Shown one piece after another: positions 47,479 to 56,617 of a DNA stretch of 64,000 nt. Both the position numbers and the translations under genes were made by a program. The first letter of the stretch is position 1. Each line of letters begins with the position of its first letter. Origin of the DNA: Rathayibacter sp. VKM Ac-2879 (GTDB lineage: Bacteria; Actinomycetota; Actinomycetes; Actinomycetales; Microbacteriaceae); contig NZ_JADKSO010000001.1 in assembly GCF_015351245.1 (NCBI RefSeq), forward strand, positions 744,001 through 808,000, written 5' to 3'. The notes under the pieces are model-generated. The model saw only the letters and a list, made by a program, of their open reading frames with translations. It did no database searches and was not told the origin of the DNA.

Positions 47479-49386
47479 TCAGCGCACGACGATGACGGAG
47501 GCGACTGTCGGGCCGACGCGGCCGGCACCGTCGACGTAGCGCACGCCGATCGTGTGTGCGCCCGAGCCGACCGTGATCGTGCCCGCGAACGCCGGAGGGA
47601 CCGCGGTGCGCTCGTGCACGACATTGCCGTCGAGGAGCAGTTGCACGATTCCCGAGTCGGCGGCGACGACGACGGGCACCTCGCCCGCCTTGGGAGATCC
47701 CGGGACGAACAGTCGAGGGCCGTCGAGGGTCACCTCGCTCGCGGTGCTCGCAGCCGTGTCGTGCGCGCGAGCGAGGAGCGAGGTGCTGCCGACGGGCAGC
47801 GGCACCGCGGAGGCGGCCCAGTGCCCGTCCGCGTCCGTCCGCGTCCGGGCGTAGACCTGCCCGGTTCTCGCGTTCTCGAGCGCGACGAAGGCGTTCGGCG
47901 CCGCGGTGCCGTGCACGTCGGGAAGGAGGTGGTGCTCGGGGTCCTCCGTGACGATGAGGGTGGTGGCGGTGGCGCTCGGCGGTGTGGTCGTTGGCGGTGC
48001 GGTCGTCGCCGGAGCGGGGGACGCGGCGGGCAGGGGAACGGCCGTCCGGGCGGGTGAGGAGGGCGCGGCGGTCGAGAGCGGCGGCGCGGCGACGGCGGGC
48101 GCGGGGGGTGCGGTCGTCGGAGTCGGTGCCGTCGGCTCGGCGGTGCTCGGCGGCATCGCGACGATCGGGCCGTCGACGCCGGAGGCCGCCTCCGTCGACG
48201 ACGCGGGCCCGGCACGGCCGGACGGCGGCGCCTGTGAAGAACCAGACGGACCGGGAGGCGGGGTCGGCAGGGCGGCGACCGCCGGAGTCGCGGCAGGTGC
48301 AGGTCTCGACGGGGTCCCGCTCCCCGGAGTCGCGGGGCCGAGCCCGTCCTGCTCGCTCGCCTCCTCCGCGACCTCGACGGGCGCCGAGCCCGGCAACAGG
48401 GCCGCCACGGCGATCCCGCCGACGAGCACCAGCCCGGCGGCGATCAGAGTGGCGGTCACGAGCGTGCCGCCGGCCGAGCCGCCGCCCACACCCAGCTGCG
48501 CCGAGGCCGAACCTGTGCTTCCCGGAGGCGGGCCTGCCTCGGCCGCGCTCGCGACGGCCACCGCGCCCCCCAGCGCGTCGTGCGCGGCGAACGCGGCGGC
48601 GCCTCCGAGCCCGGCGGCGAGCGGCAGGAGCACCGTCGCGAGCCTCCGCCCGGCGTTCTCGGCCTCGGCGAGCGCGGCCGTGCACCCCTCGCAGACCGCC
48701 AGGTGCGCGCGCAGGCGCATCCGGTCGCGCGCCGCGAGCCGACCCCGAGCGTGAGTGCCCGCGCGCTCGAGGACCCACCGGCACTCGCCCTCGGCCGGAG
48801 CGTCGCCGAGGTGCTCGCGGATCCAGGCCCCGCGAAGACCCTCCCTGGCGCGGAGGCTCAGCGCGGCCACTCCGTTGGGGCGCAGACCCAGTAGCGGGGC
48901 GACCTCGGCCGCCGAGAGGCCCTCGACCTCCGTGTACCAGAGCACCTCTTGCCACCGCGGCGGGAGCGCTCGGAACGCGCGAGCGCTGAGATCGCGCTCG
49001 AGGGCGGCGAGCACATGCTCCTCCGGGCCCTGGGTGGCGCGGTCATGCGTCTCGGGCTCGAAGGGACGCTCGCGGCCCTGCCTGCGCCCCCACGAGGAGG
49101 CGACGTTGCGGATCGAGGTGAAGAAGTAGGCGCGGAAGGAACCCTCGGGCCCTCCTCCGCGCTCGATCGCCGCGAGGACGCGCAGGAACGCCTCCGAGAC
49201 CAGGTCGTCGGCGTCCAGGCTCGCGCTCCAGGCGCGGGCGACGGTGCGACCGGCCGCCGCATGTCGGCGCCACAGCTCGGCGGTTGCGGCGGCGTCGCCC
49301 CGCCGGACCAGCCCGATGAGCTCGGCATCGCCGCTCGCCTCGAGCGAGCCATGCCGGTGGCGGCGTGGTGGCTCCGTCTTGTGCAC
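47479..49386 (-). CDS. ECF-type sigma factor fused to zinc finger, transmembrane segment and exported Ig-like region
   Basis: 635 residues in one chain. Residues 18-100 are sigma-70 region 2 (DAELIGLVRRGDAAATAELW, DADDLVSEAFLRVL, FRAYFFTSIRN). Residues 130-190 are region 4 with helix-turn-helix (LPPRWQEVLWYTEVEGLSAA, RPNGVAALSLRAREGL). Residues 223-240 hold an anti-sigma zinc-finger motif (His228, Cys232, Cys235). A hydrophobic segment at 308-331 is followed by a Pro/Ala/Thr linker of about 150 residues and repeated beta-sandwich-like units (VHGTAAPNAFVALENARTG; VGSGAHTIGVRYVDG). The GTG has GAGGAGG upstream. It may be a self-contained membrane-tethered sigma switch. Confidence 0.85.
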   Translation of the reverse strand: MHKTEPPRRHRHGSLEASGDAELIGLVRRGDAAATAELWRRHAAAGRTVARAWSASLDADDLVSEAFLRVLAAIERGGGPEGSFRAYFFTSIRNVASSWGRRQGRERPFEPETHDRATQGPEEHVLAALERDLSARAFRALPPRWQEVLWYTEVEGLSAAEVAPLLGLRPNGVAALSLRAREGLRGAWIREHLGDAPAEGECRWVLERAGTHARGRLAARDRMRLRAHLAVCEGCTAALAEAENAGRRLATVLLPLAAGLGGAAAFAAHDALGGAVAVASAAEAGPPPGSTGSASAQLGVGGGSAGGTLVTATLIAAGLVLVGGIAVAALLPGSAPVEVAEEASEQDGLGPATPGSGTPSRPAPAATPAVAALPTPPPGPSGSSQAPPSGRAGPASSTEAASGVDGPIVAMPPSTAEPTAPTPTTAPPAPAVAAPPLSTAAPSSPARTAVPLPAASPAPATTAPPTTTPPSATATTLIVTEDPEHHLLPDVHGTAAPNAFVALENARTGQVYARTRTDADGHWAASAVPLPVGSTSLLARAHDTAASTASEVTLDGPRLFVPGSPKAGEVPVVVAADSGIVQLLLDGNVVHERTAVPPAFAGTITVGSGAHTIGVRYVDGAGRVGPTVASVIVVR

Positions 49387-49532
49387 GTCGCCTCCTCGGC
49401 TCGACCCAGTCCGAGCGATGCTCGCACGGACCGTCCGCCGTGGAGGCGTCGAGTCGCGTAATCGCGCCGGCGGCGCCACCCCTCCTGCGATCCCGCCTCG
49501 CGCGGAGCCCCCTCCGTTGCTAGACTCGCGCC

Positions 49533-49632
49533 GTCGCGACTGGCGTTCGGATGGGTGACCATCAGGGAGCGACACCTTCTCCGGGGCTCGCTCCGGACGC
49601 TTTTCCTGCCGCACGCCTGGGCCGGAACGGAT
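49533..49632 (+). ncRNA. ZTP riboswitch (pfl motif) upstream of glyA-folD
   Basis: After TAGACT (49521-49526) the leader carries conserved ZTP-riboswitch blocks in order: GCGACTGGCG (49536-49545), a GATGG/CCATC hairpin, GGGAGCGAC (49565-49573), then after a variable segment CCGCACGCCTGGGCCGG ending near 49625. This is the pfl consensus arrangement. It senses ZTP/ZMP, which build up when 10-formyl-THF is short, and should raise expression of glyA and folD. It lies about 85 bases upstream of the glyA start. Confidence 0.85.
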
Positions 49633-49716
49633 ACCGTAGATCGGGTCGCCCGCACGAGCCGCCTCGCCTCGCCGCGGCCGCATGGGCACCTTCCGTTTCG
49701 CAGTCAAGGAGCGTCC

Positions 49717-51009
49717 GTGTCCTCTTCCTCCGCCCCGACCACCAGCCTCGCCGCGTCGTTCAACGAGCCCGTCTCGGTCGTCGACCCCGAGATCGCCGCC
49801 GTCCTCCAGCAGGAGCTCGACCGCCAGCGCGGCTACCTCGAGATGATCGCGAGCGAGAACTTCGTCCCCCGTGCCGTGCTCGACTCCCAGGGCTCCGTCC
49901 TGACCAACAAGTACGCCGAGGGCTACCCCGGGCGCCGCTACTACGGCGGCTGCGAGTTCGTCGACGTGGCGGAGCAGCTCGCGATCGACCGCGCGAAGGC
50001 GCTGTTCGGCGCCGAGTTCGCCAATGTCCAGCCCCACTCCGGTGCTACCGCGAACGCGGCGGCACTCTCCGCGCTGATCCAGCCGGGCGACACGATCCTC
50101 GGCCTCGAGCTGGCCCACGGCGGGCACCTCACCCACGGCATGAAGCTCAACTTCTCGGGCAAGCTCTACAACGCGACGGCCTACGGGGTCGACCCGCAGA
50201 CTTTCCGCATCGACATGGATGCGGTTCGCGAGAAGGCGCTAGAGGTCCGGCCGCAGGTGCTCATCGCCGGCTGGTCCGCCTACCCGCGCCACCTCGACTT
50301 CGAGGCGTTCCGTGCCATCGCCGACGAGGTCGGCGCCAAGCTCTGGGTCGACATGGCGCACTTCGCCGGTCTCGTCGCGGCCGGCCTGCACCCCTCGCCG
50401 GTGCCGTACGCCGATGTCGTGACCTCGACGGTGCACAAGACGCTCGCCGGCCCGCGCTCCGGCCTCATTCTGGCCAAGCAGGAGTACGCCAAGAAGCTCA
50501 ACTCGGCCGTGTTCCCCGGACAGCAGGGTGGCCCGCTCATGCATGTGATCGCGGCGAAGGCGACCGCGTTCAAGCTTGCCGGCGAGGCCGAGTTCGCCGA
50601 CCGTCAGCAGCGCACCATCCGCGGCGCGCAGATCCTGGCCGAGCGTCTCACCGCCGCCGACTCGCAGGCCGAGGGCATCGACGTGCTCACCGGAGGCACC
50701 GACGTGCACCTCGTCCTCGCCGACCTGCGCAATTCGCCGCTCGACGGCCAGCAGGCCGAGGACCGACTCCACGAGGTCGGCATCACGGTCAACCGCAACG
50801 CGGTGCCGTTCGACCCGCGACCGCCGATGGTCACCTCCGGCCTGCGGATCGGCACGCCGGCCCTCGCGACCCGCGGCTTCGGCGACGTCGAGTTCACCGA
50901 GGTGGCCGACGTCATCGCCGAAGCGCTCAAGCCCTCAGCCGATCTGGAGGCGCTGCGGGCGCGGGTCGCCCGCCTCACCGACGACTTCCCGCTCTACCCG
51001 GGTCTCTAG
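49717..51009 (+). CDS. glyA: Serine hydroxymethyltransferase
   Basis: 430 residues. PLP enzyme converting serine and THF to glycine and 5,10-methylene-THF. Motifs: [54 protein letters not shown], the aspartate strand [20 protein letters not shown], and PLP lysine [15 protein letters not shown]. The GTG has AAGGAG five bases upstream. Controlled by the ZTP riboswitch and probably cotranscribed with folD, 76 bases downstream. Confidence 0.97.
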   Translation: MSSSSAPTTSLAASFNEPVSVVDPEIAAVLQQELDRQRGYLEMIASENFVPRAVLDSQGSVLTNKYAEGYPGRRYYGGCEFVDVAEQLAIDRAKALFGAEFANVQPHSGATANAAALSALIQPGDTILGLELAHGGHLTHGMKLNFSGKLYNATAYGVDPQTFRIDMDAVREKALEVRPQVLIAGWSAYPRHLDFEAFRAIADEVGAKLWVDMAHFAGLVAAGLHPSPVPYADVVTSTVHKTLAGPRSGLILAKQEYAKKLNSAVFPGQQGGPLMHVIAAKATAFKLAGEAEFADRQQRTIRGAQILAERLTAADSQAEGIDVLTGGTDVHLVLADLRNSPLDGQQAEDRLHEVGITVNRNAVPFDPRPPMVTSGLRIGTPALATRGFGDVEFTEVADVIAEALKPSADLEALRARVARLTDDFPLYPGL

Positions 51010-51085
51010 TCGGTCCACCACCCCCGGACGCCGGGCGCGCGCCTCTCGTCGCGCGCCCGGCGTCCCCAGCACGAGGAGTCTCGAG

Positions 51086-51967
51086 ATGACGGCACAGGTA
51101 CTCGACGGAGCAGCCACCGCTGCGGCGGTGAAGGGCGAGATCGCCCTCCGCGTCGCAGCGCTGCGCGAGAAGGGCATCGTCCCCGGCCTCGGCACCCTGC
51201 TCGTCGGCGACGACCCCGCCTCGCGCTCCTACGTCGCGGGCAAGCACCGCGACTGCGCCGAGGTCGGCATCGAGTCGATCCGCGTCGACCTGCCCGCCAC
51301 GGCCTCCGCTGCCGACATCCGCGCGGCGATCGAGCAGCTCAACGCCTCGGAGGCGGTGACCGGCTACATCATCCAGCTCCCGCTCCCCGCGGGCATCGAT
51401 GAGAACGCGATGCTCGAGCTGATGGATCCCGACAAGGACGCGGACGGCCTGCACCCGACGAACCTCGGGCGCCTCGTGCTCGGCGTGGCAGGCGAGCTCG
51501 AGAGCCCCCTCCCGTGCACGCCCCACGGCATCGTCGAGATGCTCCAGCGGCACGACATCCCGACCGCGGGACGGCACGTCGTGGTGGTGGGTCGCGGTCT
51601 GACCGTGGGGCGTCCGCTCGGCCTCCTCCTCACCCGAAAGGGCCTGGACGCGACCGTCACGCTGACCCATTCCCGCACCGCCGATCTCGCGACGGAGGTG
51701 CGACGTGCCGACATCGTGATCGCCGCGGTGGGCGTGCCCGGGCTGATCCAGGCCGACTGGGTGAAGCCCGGCGCCGCCGTGCTCGACGTGGGCATCACCC
51801 GGGTCGAGAACCCCGAGACGGGTCGAGCGAGGCTCACGGGAGACGTGGCTCCGGAGGTCGCGGAGGTCGCGGGCTGGCTCTCGCCCGTGCCCGGCGGTGT
51901 CGGGCCGATGACGCGCGCGATGCTCATCCACAACGTGGTCACCGCGGCGGAGCGCTCGCCGCGCTGA
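51086..51967 (+). CDS. folD: Bifunctional methylene-THF dehydrogenase / methenyl-THF cyclohydrolase
   Basis: 293 residues. It turns methylene-THF made by GlyA into 10-formyl-THF. Motifs: [20 protein letters not shown] with catalytic Tyr/Lys (YVAGKHRDC), [30 protein letters not shown], and the Rossmann site [17 protein letters not shown], ending [20 protein letters not shown] with ACGAGGAGT upstream. Confidence 0.97.
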   Translation: MTAQVLDGAATAAAVKGEIALRVAALREKGIVPGLGTLLVGDDPASRSYVAGKHRDCAEVGIESIRVDLPATASAADIRAAIEQLNASEAVTGYIIQLPLPAGIDENAMLELMDPDKDADGLHPTNLGRLVLGVAGELESPLPCTPHGIVEMLQRHDIPTAGRHVVVVGRGLTVGRPLGLLLTRKGLDATVTLTHSRTADLATEVRRADIVIAAVGVPGLIQADWVKPGAAVLDVGITRVENPETGRARLTGDVAPEVAEVAGWLSPVPGGVGPMTRAMLIHNVVTAAERSPR

Positions 51968-51971
51968 GTGG

Positions 51972-52829
51972 TCAGCGGGGTCGCGCGGCGCGCAGCCGCA
52001 CCACGCTTCCGGGCACGAGGTGCGCGAGCGTGTCGAGCGAACCGGAGTCCACGACAGCGATCACCGGGTAGCCGCCCGTCGCGGGATGGTCCGGCCCGAA
52101 CACGACCGGCTGTCCCGAGGGTGGGAGCTGCACCGACCCGTGCAGCACACCCTCGCTGGGTAGCTCGCCAGCCGTCCCGGTGGGGAGCGCCGGGCCGTCC
52201 AGGCGCAGTCCCACCCGGTCGGCGGCACCGATGCGCCACGGTCCGTCGAGGAGGCGTCGCCACGTCCCCTCCGGCACGCGTGCGAGGCGCGGTCCCTGGT
52301 GCACGAGGAGCACCGCCTCCTCGCCCGCTGGATCGAACGGCCACCAGTCGAGTGCGCGCACGGCCTCGGCCGGCGTGCCGACAGGCAGGACATCTCCCGG
52401 GCGCAGGGGCTCCGGCCCGAGCGCCGAGAGGGTGTCTCGGGAGCGCGAGCCGAGCGACGGCGGCACGTTGACGCCTCCGCGGATCGCCAGGGTGCGCCGC
52501 AGCCCCCGACGGAGGGGACCGAGACGGAGCGACGAGCCGGCGTCCACCCGCCGCGGAAGAACGTGGTCGAGTGGCTGGCCGTCGATCTCGGCCGTGCCCG
52601 GGGATCCGCCGAGGCTGATCCACGCGTCCGTCTCGAACCGGGCGCAGAAGCCGCCTCCGAGCAGTTCGAGGCCCGCCGCCCCGGGGTGGTTGCCGAGCAG
52701 ACGGTTGCCCACGCGAAGCGCCCCGCGGTCCATCGCTCCCGATGCGCCGGCACCGATGGCGGCGAACCCCGCGCGGCCCTCGTCCTCGACGAGCGCGAGG
52801 GGGCCGGGATCGACGATGAGGAGACTCAC
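51972..52829 (-). CDS. pxpC: 5-oxoprolinase subunit C (biotin-dependent carboxyltransferase-like, KipA)
   Basis: 285 residues. Family AHS2/KipA: PGPLALVEDEGRAGFAAIG, SGAMDRGALRVGNRLLGN, AIRGGVNVPPSLGSRSRDTL and QLPPSGQPVVFGPDHPATGG are all typical. With PxpB and PxpA it hydrolyses 5-oxoproline to glutamate using ATP. The GTG at 52829 overlaps the pxpB stop by four bases (GTGA), so the far longer frame upstream is not used. Last gene of the operon; its stop is a few bases from the convergent folD stop. Confidence 0.92.
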   Translation of the reverse strand: MSLLIVDPGPLALVEDEGRAGFAAIGAGASGAMDRGALRVGNRLLGNHPGAAGLELLGGGFCARFETDAWISLGGSPGTAEIDGQPLDHVLPRRVDAGSSLRLGPLRRGLRRTLAIRGGVNVPPSLGSRSRDTLSALGPEPLRPGDVLPVGTPAEAVRALDWWPFDPAGEEAVLLVHQGPRLARVPEGTWRRLLDGPWRIGAADRVGLRLDGPALPTGTAGELPSEGVLHGSVQLPPSGQPVVFGPDHPATGGYPVIAVVDSGSLDTLAHLVPGSVVRLRAARPR

Positions 52830-53455
52830 GGCACCGCCCGGAAGCACACCTCGTCGCCGGGGGCGAGCAGCGCGGGCGGCATCCGCTCCGTGTCCCACAG
52901 CACCGCCTCCGTCGAGCCGATCAGCTGCCAGCCGCCGGGGGAGGCGCGCGGGTAGACACCGGAGTAGCCGCTCGCGAGGGCGACGGTGCCGGCGGGCACT
53001 CGTGTGCGCGGCTCGGCGCGCCTCGGCACCTCGGGCCACGCGTCGAGCGCGACGAGATAGGCGAATCCCGGCGCGAAGCCTCCGAACGCCGCACGCCACC
53101 GGGTGCCGCTGTGGCGGCGGACCAGCTCGCCGACGCTCCAGCCGAGGAGGGCGGCAGTCTGGTCCAGGTCGGGACCGTCGTAGCGGACCGGGAGGTCGAC
53201 CACGCGGCCCGCGACTCGCGCGCGATCGGGCGTCGCCGATTCGGCACGGTCGCGGATCCAGCGCTCCGCCCGCGCGACGCTCAGAACGGCAGGATCGAGG
53301 ACGACGAGCACCGTGCTCGCCGCGGGCACCAGGTCGATCACGCCGTCGGGTCGGGCGTCGTCGAGCGCCGCCGAGAGCGCGAGGGCTGCGTCGAGAACGT
53401 CGACCTCGACCAGGAGCGCCCGATCGCCGGACGGCAGCAGCTCGACCGCGATCAC
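52826..53455 (-). CDS. pxpB: 5-oxoprolinase subunit B (KipI / AHS1 family)
   Basis: 209 residues. The carboxyltransferase-like domain shows ELLPSGDRALLVEVDVLDAA, VVDLPVRYDGPDLDQTAALL, the conserved FGGFAPGFAYLVALDAWPEV and VPAGTVALASGYSGVYPRAS, with GGWQLIG. The GTG start at 53455 overlaps the pxpA stop by four bases. Cytoplasmic; partner of PxpC. Confidence 0.92.
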   Translation of the reverse strand: MIAVELLPSGDRALLVEVDVLDAALALSAALDDARPDGVIDLVPAASTVLVVLDPAVLSVARAERWIRDRAESATPDRARVAGRVVDLPVRYDGPDLDQTAALLGWSVGELVRRHSGTRWRAAFGGFAPGFAYLVALDAWPEVPRRAEPRTRVPAGTVALASGYSGVYPRASPGGWQLIGSTEAVLWDTERMPPALLAPGDEVCFRAVP

Positions 53456-54216
53456 GGCGCGGCAGGAGCAAGGAGCAGGCCGGCCGCGAGCAGGGACGCG
53501 CGCACCGCCTCCGCCATCTCGACGGCGCCGGGCGTGTCGCCGTGCACGCAGAGCGAGTCGACGTCGACGCGGATGCTCTCGCCGCTCACGGCCTCTACGC
53601 GGCCGGTGAGAGCGACCTGCACCGCGCGCTCGGCGACGTGACGAGGATCGGCGAGCACGGCGCCCGGTTCGCCGCGGGGCACGAGAGTGCCGTCGGCGCG
53701 GTAGCCGCGGTCGATGAACGCCTCCCGGACGAACGGGAGGCCGGCTGCGGCGGCGGCGCGCTCGATCGCGGACGCGGCCAGGCCGAGGAGGGGGAGTCCT
53801 GGGGCGACGTCGCTGACCGCGCGGGCCACGGCCTCCGCCTGCACCTCGTCGTGCACGATGCGGTTGTAGAGCGCGCCGTGCGGCTTGACGTAGCGCACCG
53901 CGGTAGCGGCCGCGCGCGCTGCGGCCTGCAGGGCACCGAGCTGATGGACGACATCGGCGTACAGCTCGTCGGCGGAGACGGGCAGTTCGCGCCGTCCGAA
54001 GCCGGCGAGGTCTCGGTAGGAGACGTGCGCGCCGATCGCCACGTCCCGCTCCGCGGCACGACGACAGCTCGTCAGCATGATCGTCGGGTCGCCCGCGTGG
54101 AATCCGCAGGCGATGCTGGCGCTCGTGACGACATCGAGTAGTGCGTCGTCGTCGCCGAGGCGCCAGACGCCGAAACCCTCGCCGAGATCGGCGTTCAGAT
54201 CGATGCTTTCGCGCAT
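53452..54216 (-). CDS. pxpA: 5-oxoprolinase subunit A (LamB/YcsF family)
   Basis: 254 residues. Landmarks: [20 protein letters not shown] at the N-terminus, [41 protein letters not shown] and [19 protein letters not shown]. First gene of pxpA-pxpB-pxpC, a compact operon in which both junctions overlap by four bases, implying a stoichiometric complex. The ATG follows TAGGCT by six bases on the minus strand (leaderless). Confidence 0.94.
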   Translation of the reverse strand: MRESIDLNADLGEGFGVWRLGDDDALLDVVTSASIACGFHAGDPTIMLTSCRRAAERDVAIGAHVSYRDLAGFGRRELPVSADELYADVVHQLGALQAAARAAATAVRYVKPHGALYNRIVHDEVQAEAVARAVSDVAPGLPLLGLAASAIERAAAAAGLPFVREAFIDRGYRADGTLVPRGEPGAVLADPRHVAERAVQVALTGRVEAVSGESIRVDVDSLCVHGDTPGAVEMAEAVRASLLAAGLLLAPAAP

Positions 54217-54326
54217 CCTCCGAGCCTACGGCCGACGTCCAGCGCCCCGCCGGTAGCGTGGTCGAGCGCGCTCGCGTCCTCACCCCCGTCGACACGTTCT
54301 CGCGCGCCCGCCTACGAGGAGAATCC

Positions 54327-55373
54327 ATGCTCACCGTCAACGCCTACGCCGCGCCTTCCGCGACCGAGCCTCTCGTCCCCACCACCCTCGAGCGCCGCGA
54401 CGTCGGTCCGCACGACGTCCTCATCGAGATCGCCTATTCGGGCATCTGCCATTCCGACATCCACACCGTCCGCGGCGACTGGGGGCCGGTCACGTACCCC
54501 TTGACCGTCGGCCACGAGATCGTCGGAGTGGTGGCCGAGGTGGGCGCCGAGGTCACCATGCACTCCGTGGGCGACCGCGTCGGCGTCGGCTGCATGGTGA
54601 ACTCGTGCCGCACGTGTGAGAACTGCCTCGCCGGAGAGGAGCAGTACTGCCTCGAGGGCAACGTCGGCACGTACGCCTCCGTCGACCGCGACGGCACGAT
54701 CACCCAGGGCGGCTACTCCACCCACGTGGTCGTCGTCGAGGACTTCGTGCTCCGCGTGCCGGAGTCGATCCCGTTCGAGGCTGCGGCTCCGCTGCTGTGC
54801 GCGGGCATCACGACCTATTCGCCTCTCTCGCACTGGGAGGCAGGCCCCGGCAAGCGCGTCGCGGTCGTCGGCCTGGGTGGACTCGGGCACATGGCCGTGA
54901 AGTTCGCGCACGCGATGGGCGCTGAGGTGACGGTGCTCTCGCAGACCCTCGGCAAGAAGGAGGACAGTCTTCGTCTGGGAGCCGACCACTATTACGCGAC
55001 GAAGGACGAGGAGACGTTCTCGACTCTCGCGAGCACCTTCGACCTCATCATCAACACCGTGAGTGCACCCCTCGTCCTCGACGACTACCTGCGTCTGCTG
55101 CGCCGCAACGGCACGATGGTCAACGTCGGCGCTCCGGCGGAGGCGCTGCCGCTGCACGTCTTCACGCTGTTCGGCGGGCGTCGCTCGTTCGCGGGCTCGG
55201 GCATCGGCGGCATCCGCGAGACCCAGGAGATGCTCGACTTCTGCGCCGAGAAGGGCATCGCCAGCGATGTCGAGGTCGTATCGGCGTCGCAGATCAACGA
55301 GGCGTACGAGCGCGTGCTCGCCTCGGACGTGCGCTATCGCTTCGTCATCGACATCGCGACGCTCACCGCGTAG
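54327..55373 (+). CDS. Zinc-dependent alcohol dehydrogenase (YahK/cinnamyl-alcohol-dehydrogenase type)
   Basis: 348 residues. Catalytic zinc ligands are in [17 protein letters not shown] and GHEIVG. The structural zinc site is the four-Cys cluster [15 protein letters not shown]. The Rossmann motif is [20 protein letters not shown], the NADP(H)-preferring pattern of the CAD subfamily. It probably reduces aldehydes. ATG with ACGAGGAGA upstream; divergent from pxpA. A shared hairpin terminator separates it from galK. Confidence 0.9.
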   Translation: MLTVNAYAAPSATEPLVPTTLERRDVGPHDVLIEIAYSGICHSDIHTVRGDWGPVTYPLTVGHEIVGVVAEVGAEVTMHSVGDRVGVGCMVNSCRTCENCLAGEEQYCLEGNVGTYASVDRDGTITQGGYSTHVVVVEDFVLRVPESIPFEAAAPLLCAGITTYSPLSHWEAGPGKRVAVVGLGGLGHMAVKFAHAMGAEVTVLSQTLGKKEDSLRLGADHYYATKDEETFSTLASTFDLIINTVSAPLVLDDYLRLLRRNGTMVNVGAPAEALPLHVFTLFGGRRSFAGSGIGGIRETQEMLDFCAEKGIASDVEVVSASQINEAYERVLASDVRYRFVIDIATLTA

Positions 55374-55381
55374 TCGACGGA

Positions 55382-55427
55382 GGCTCCCGCCGAATCGCTC
55401 CGTCACGACGGAGATCCGGCGGGAGCC
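55382..55427. terminator. Bidirectional terminator between the dehydrogenase gene and galK
   Basis: An 11-bp perfect outer stem (GGCTCCCGCCG) and an inner CTCCGTC/GACGGAG stem, between two convergent stops at 55373 and 55436. Confidence 0.75.
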
Positions 55428-55435
55428 CTCTCGGG

Positions 55436-56617
55436 TCAGCGGATGCGGCGCGCGCCGTCGGCGGCCGTGACGAGGAAGAGCTCGGGAGTGGTGAAGCCCT
55501 TCTCGGCGAAGGCGGCGAGCACGGCCGCGCGCACCTCCTCCTCTTTCTCGACGGGGGTCAGCGCGATTGCCGAGCCACCGAAGCCGCCACCGGTCATGCG
55601 CGCCCCGACAGCGCCGGCGGCCCGGGACGCCTCGACGGCCGTGTCGAGCTCCGGGACTGAGATCTCGAAGTCGTCGCGCAAGGAGACGTGCCCGGCGTCG
55701 AGCAGCTCGCCGATGGCGCGCGGCCCGTGCTCGCGGAGCGCTCGTACGGTCGCGAGGACGCGGTCGTCCTCGGTGATCACGTGCTTCACGCGGCGGTAGG
55801 TCACGTCGTCGAGCAGTTGCCTCGCGCGAGGCAGGTCGTCGGTCGAGAGCTCGCGCAGCGATTCGACGCCGAGCGTCGTCGCTCCGAGCTCGCAGGACGC
55901 GCGCCGTTCGGCGTAGCCGCCGGTGGCGTGAGCGTGCTCGACGCGGGTGTCGATCACGAGGAGGACCAGGCCCGCCTCCTCGAAGCCGAGCGGGATCACC
56001 TCGGTGTCGAGGCTCCTGCAGTCGAGGAAGACGGCCGCGTCGCGCTCGCCGAAGAGGGACGCGGACTCGTCCATGATCCCGGTCGGAGCGCCCACTGCGA
56101 CATTCTCTGCACGGCGGCCGACGCGCGCGAGGGTCGCGCGGTCGAGGTCGAGGTTCCAGAGCTCGTTGAGGGCGACGGCCATCGCGCACATCAGTGCGGC
56201 CGAGCTCGAGAGGCCGGCGCCGACGGGCACATCCGAGTCGACGAAGGCGTCGAACCCCGAGTGCGCGCCGAGGTCGACGTCGTATTCGCTCAATGCCCAG
56301 ACGACGCCGAGGGGATACGCCGACCAGCCCGCGATGGCTCCGGGGCCGAGCTCGTCGAGCCCGATCTCGACGACCTCCGGAGAGAACGCACTGCTGATGC
56401 GGATGACGCGGTCTTCCCGCGGCGCTACGGCCATGGCCGTTGCCCGGTCGATCGCGAACGGGAAGACGAAGCCGTCGTTGTAGTCGGTGTGCTCGCCGAT
56501 CAGGTTCACGCGACCCGGGCCGGCCCACACGCCCACAGCGGAGGAGCCGTACGTCTTCTCGAAGGCGACGAGCGTGCGATCGGCGACGGCGGCGAGGGCA
56601 GGGTCAACGGCGGTCAT
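55436..56617 (-). CDS. galK: Galactokinase
   Basis: 393 residues, GHMP kinase. It phosphorylates galactose at C1. Motifs: GPGRVNLIGEHTDYNDGFVF (galactose signature), the ATP loop VPVGAGLSSSAALMCAMAVA, and MTGGGFGGSAIALTPVEKE. The ATG overlaps the galT stop by four bases. Second gene of galTK; likely repressed by the divergent DeoR regulator. Confidence 0.96.
   Translation of the reverse strand: MTAVDPALAAVADRTLVAFEKTYGSSAVGVWAGPGRVNLIGEHTDYNDGFVFPFAIDRATAMAVAPREDRVIRISSAFSPEVVEIGLDELGPGAIAGWSAYPLGVVWALSEYDVDLGAHSGFDAFVDSDVPVGAGLSSSAALMCAMAVALNELWNLDLDRATLARVGRRAENVAVGAPTGIMDESASLFGERDAAVFLDCRSLDTEVIPLGFEEAGLVLLVIDTRVEHAHATGGYAERRASCELGATTLGVESLRELSTDDLPRARQLLDDVTYRRVKHVITEDDRVLATVRALREHGPRAIGELLDAGHVSLRDDFEISVPELDTAVEASRAAGAVGARMTGGGFGGSAIALTPVEKEEEVRAAVLAAFAEKGFTTPELFLVTAADGARRIR

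Noticed and set aside
50576-51085. Long frame running into folD from inside glyA
   Set aside because: Out-of-frame shadow of glyA; FolD homology begins at ATG 51086.
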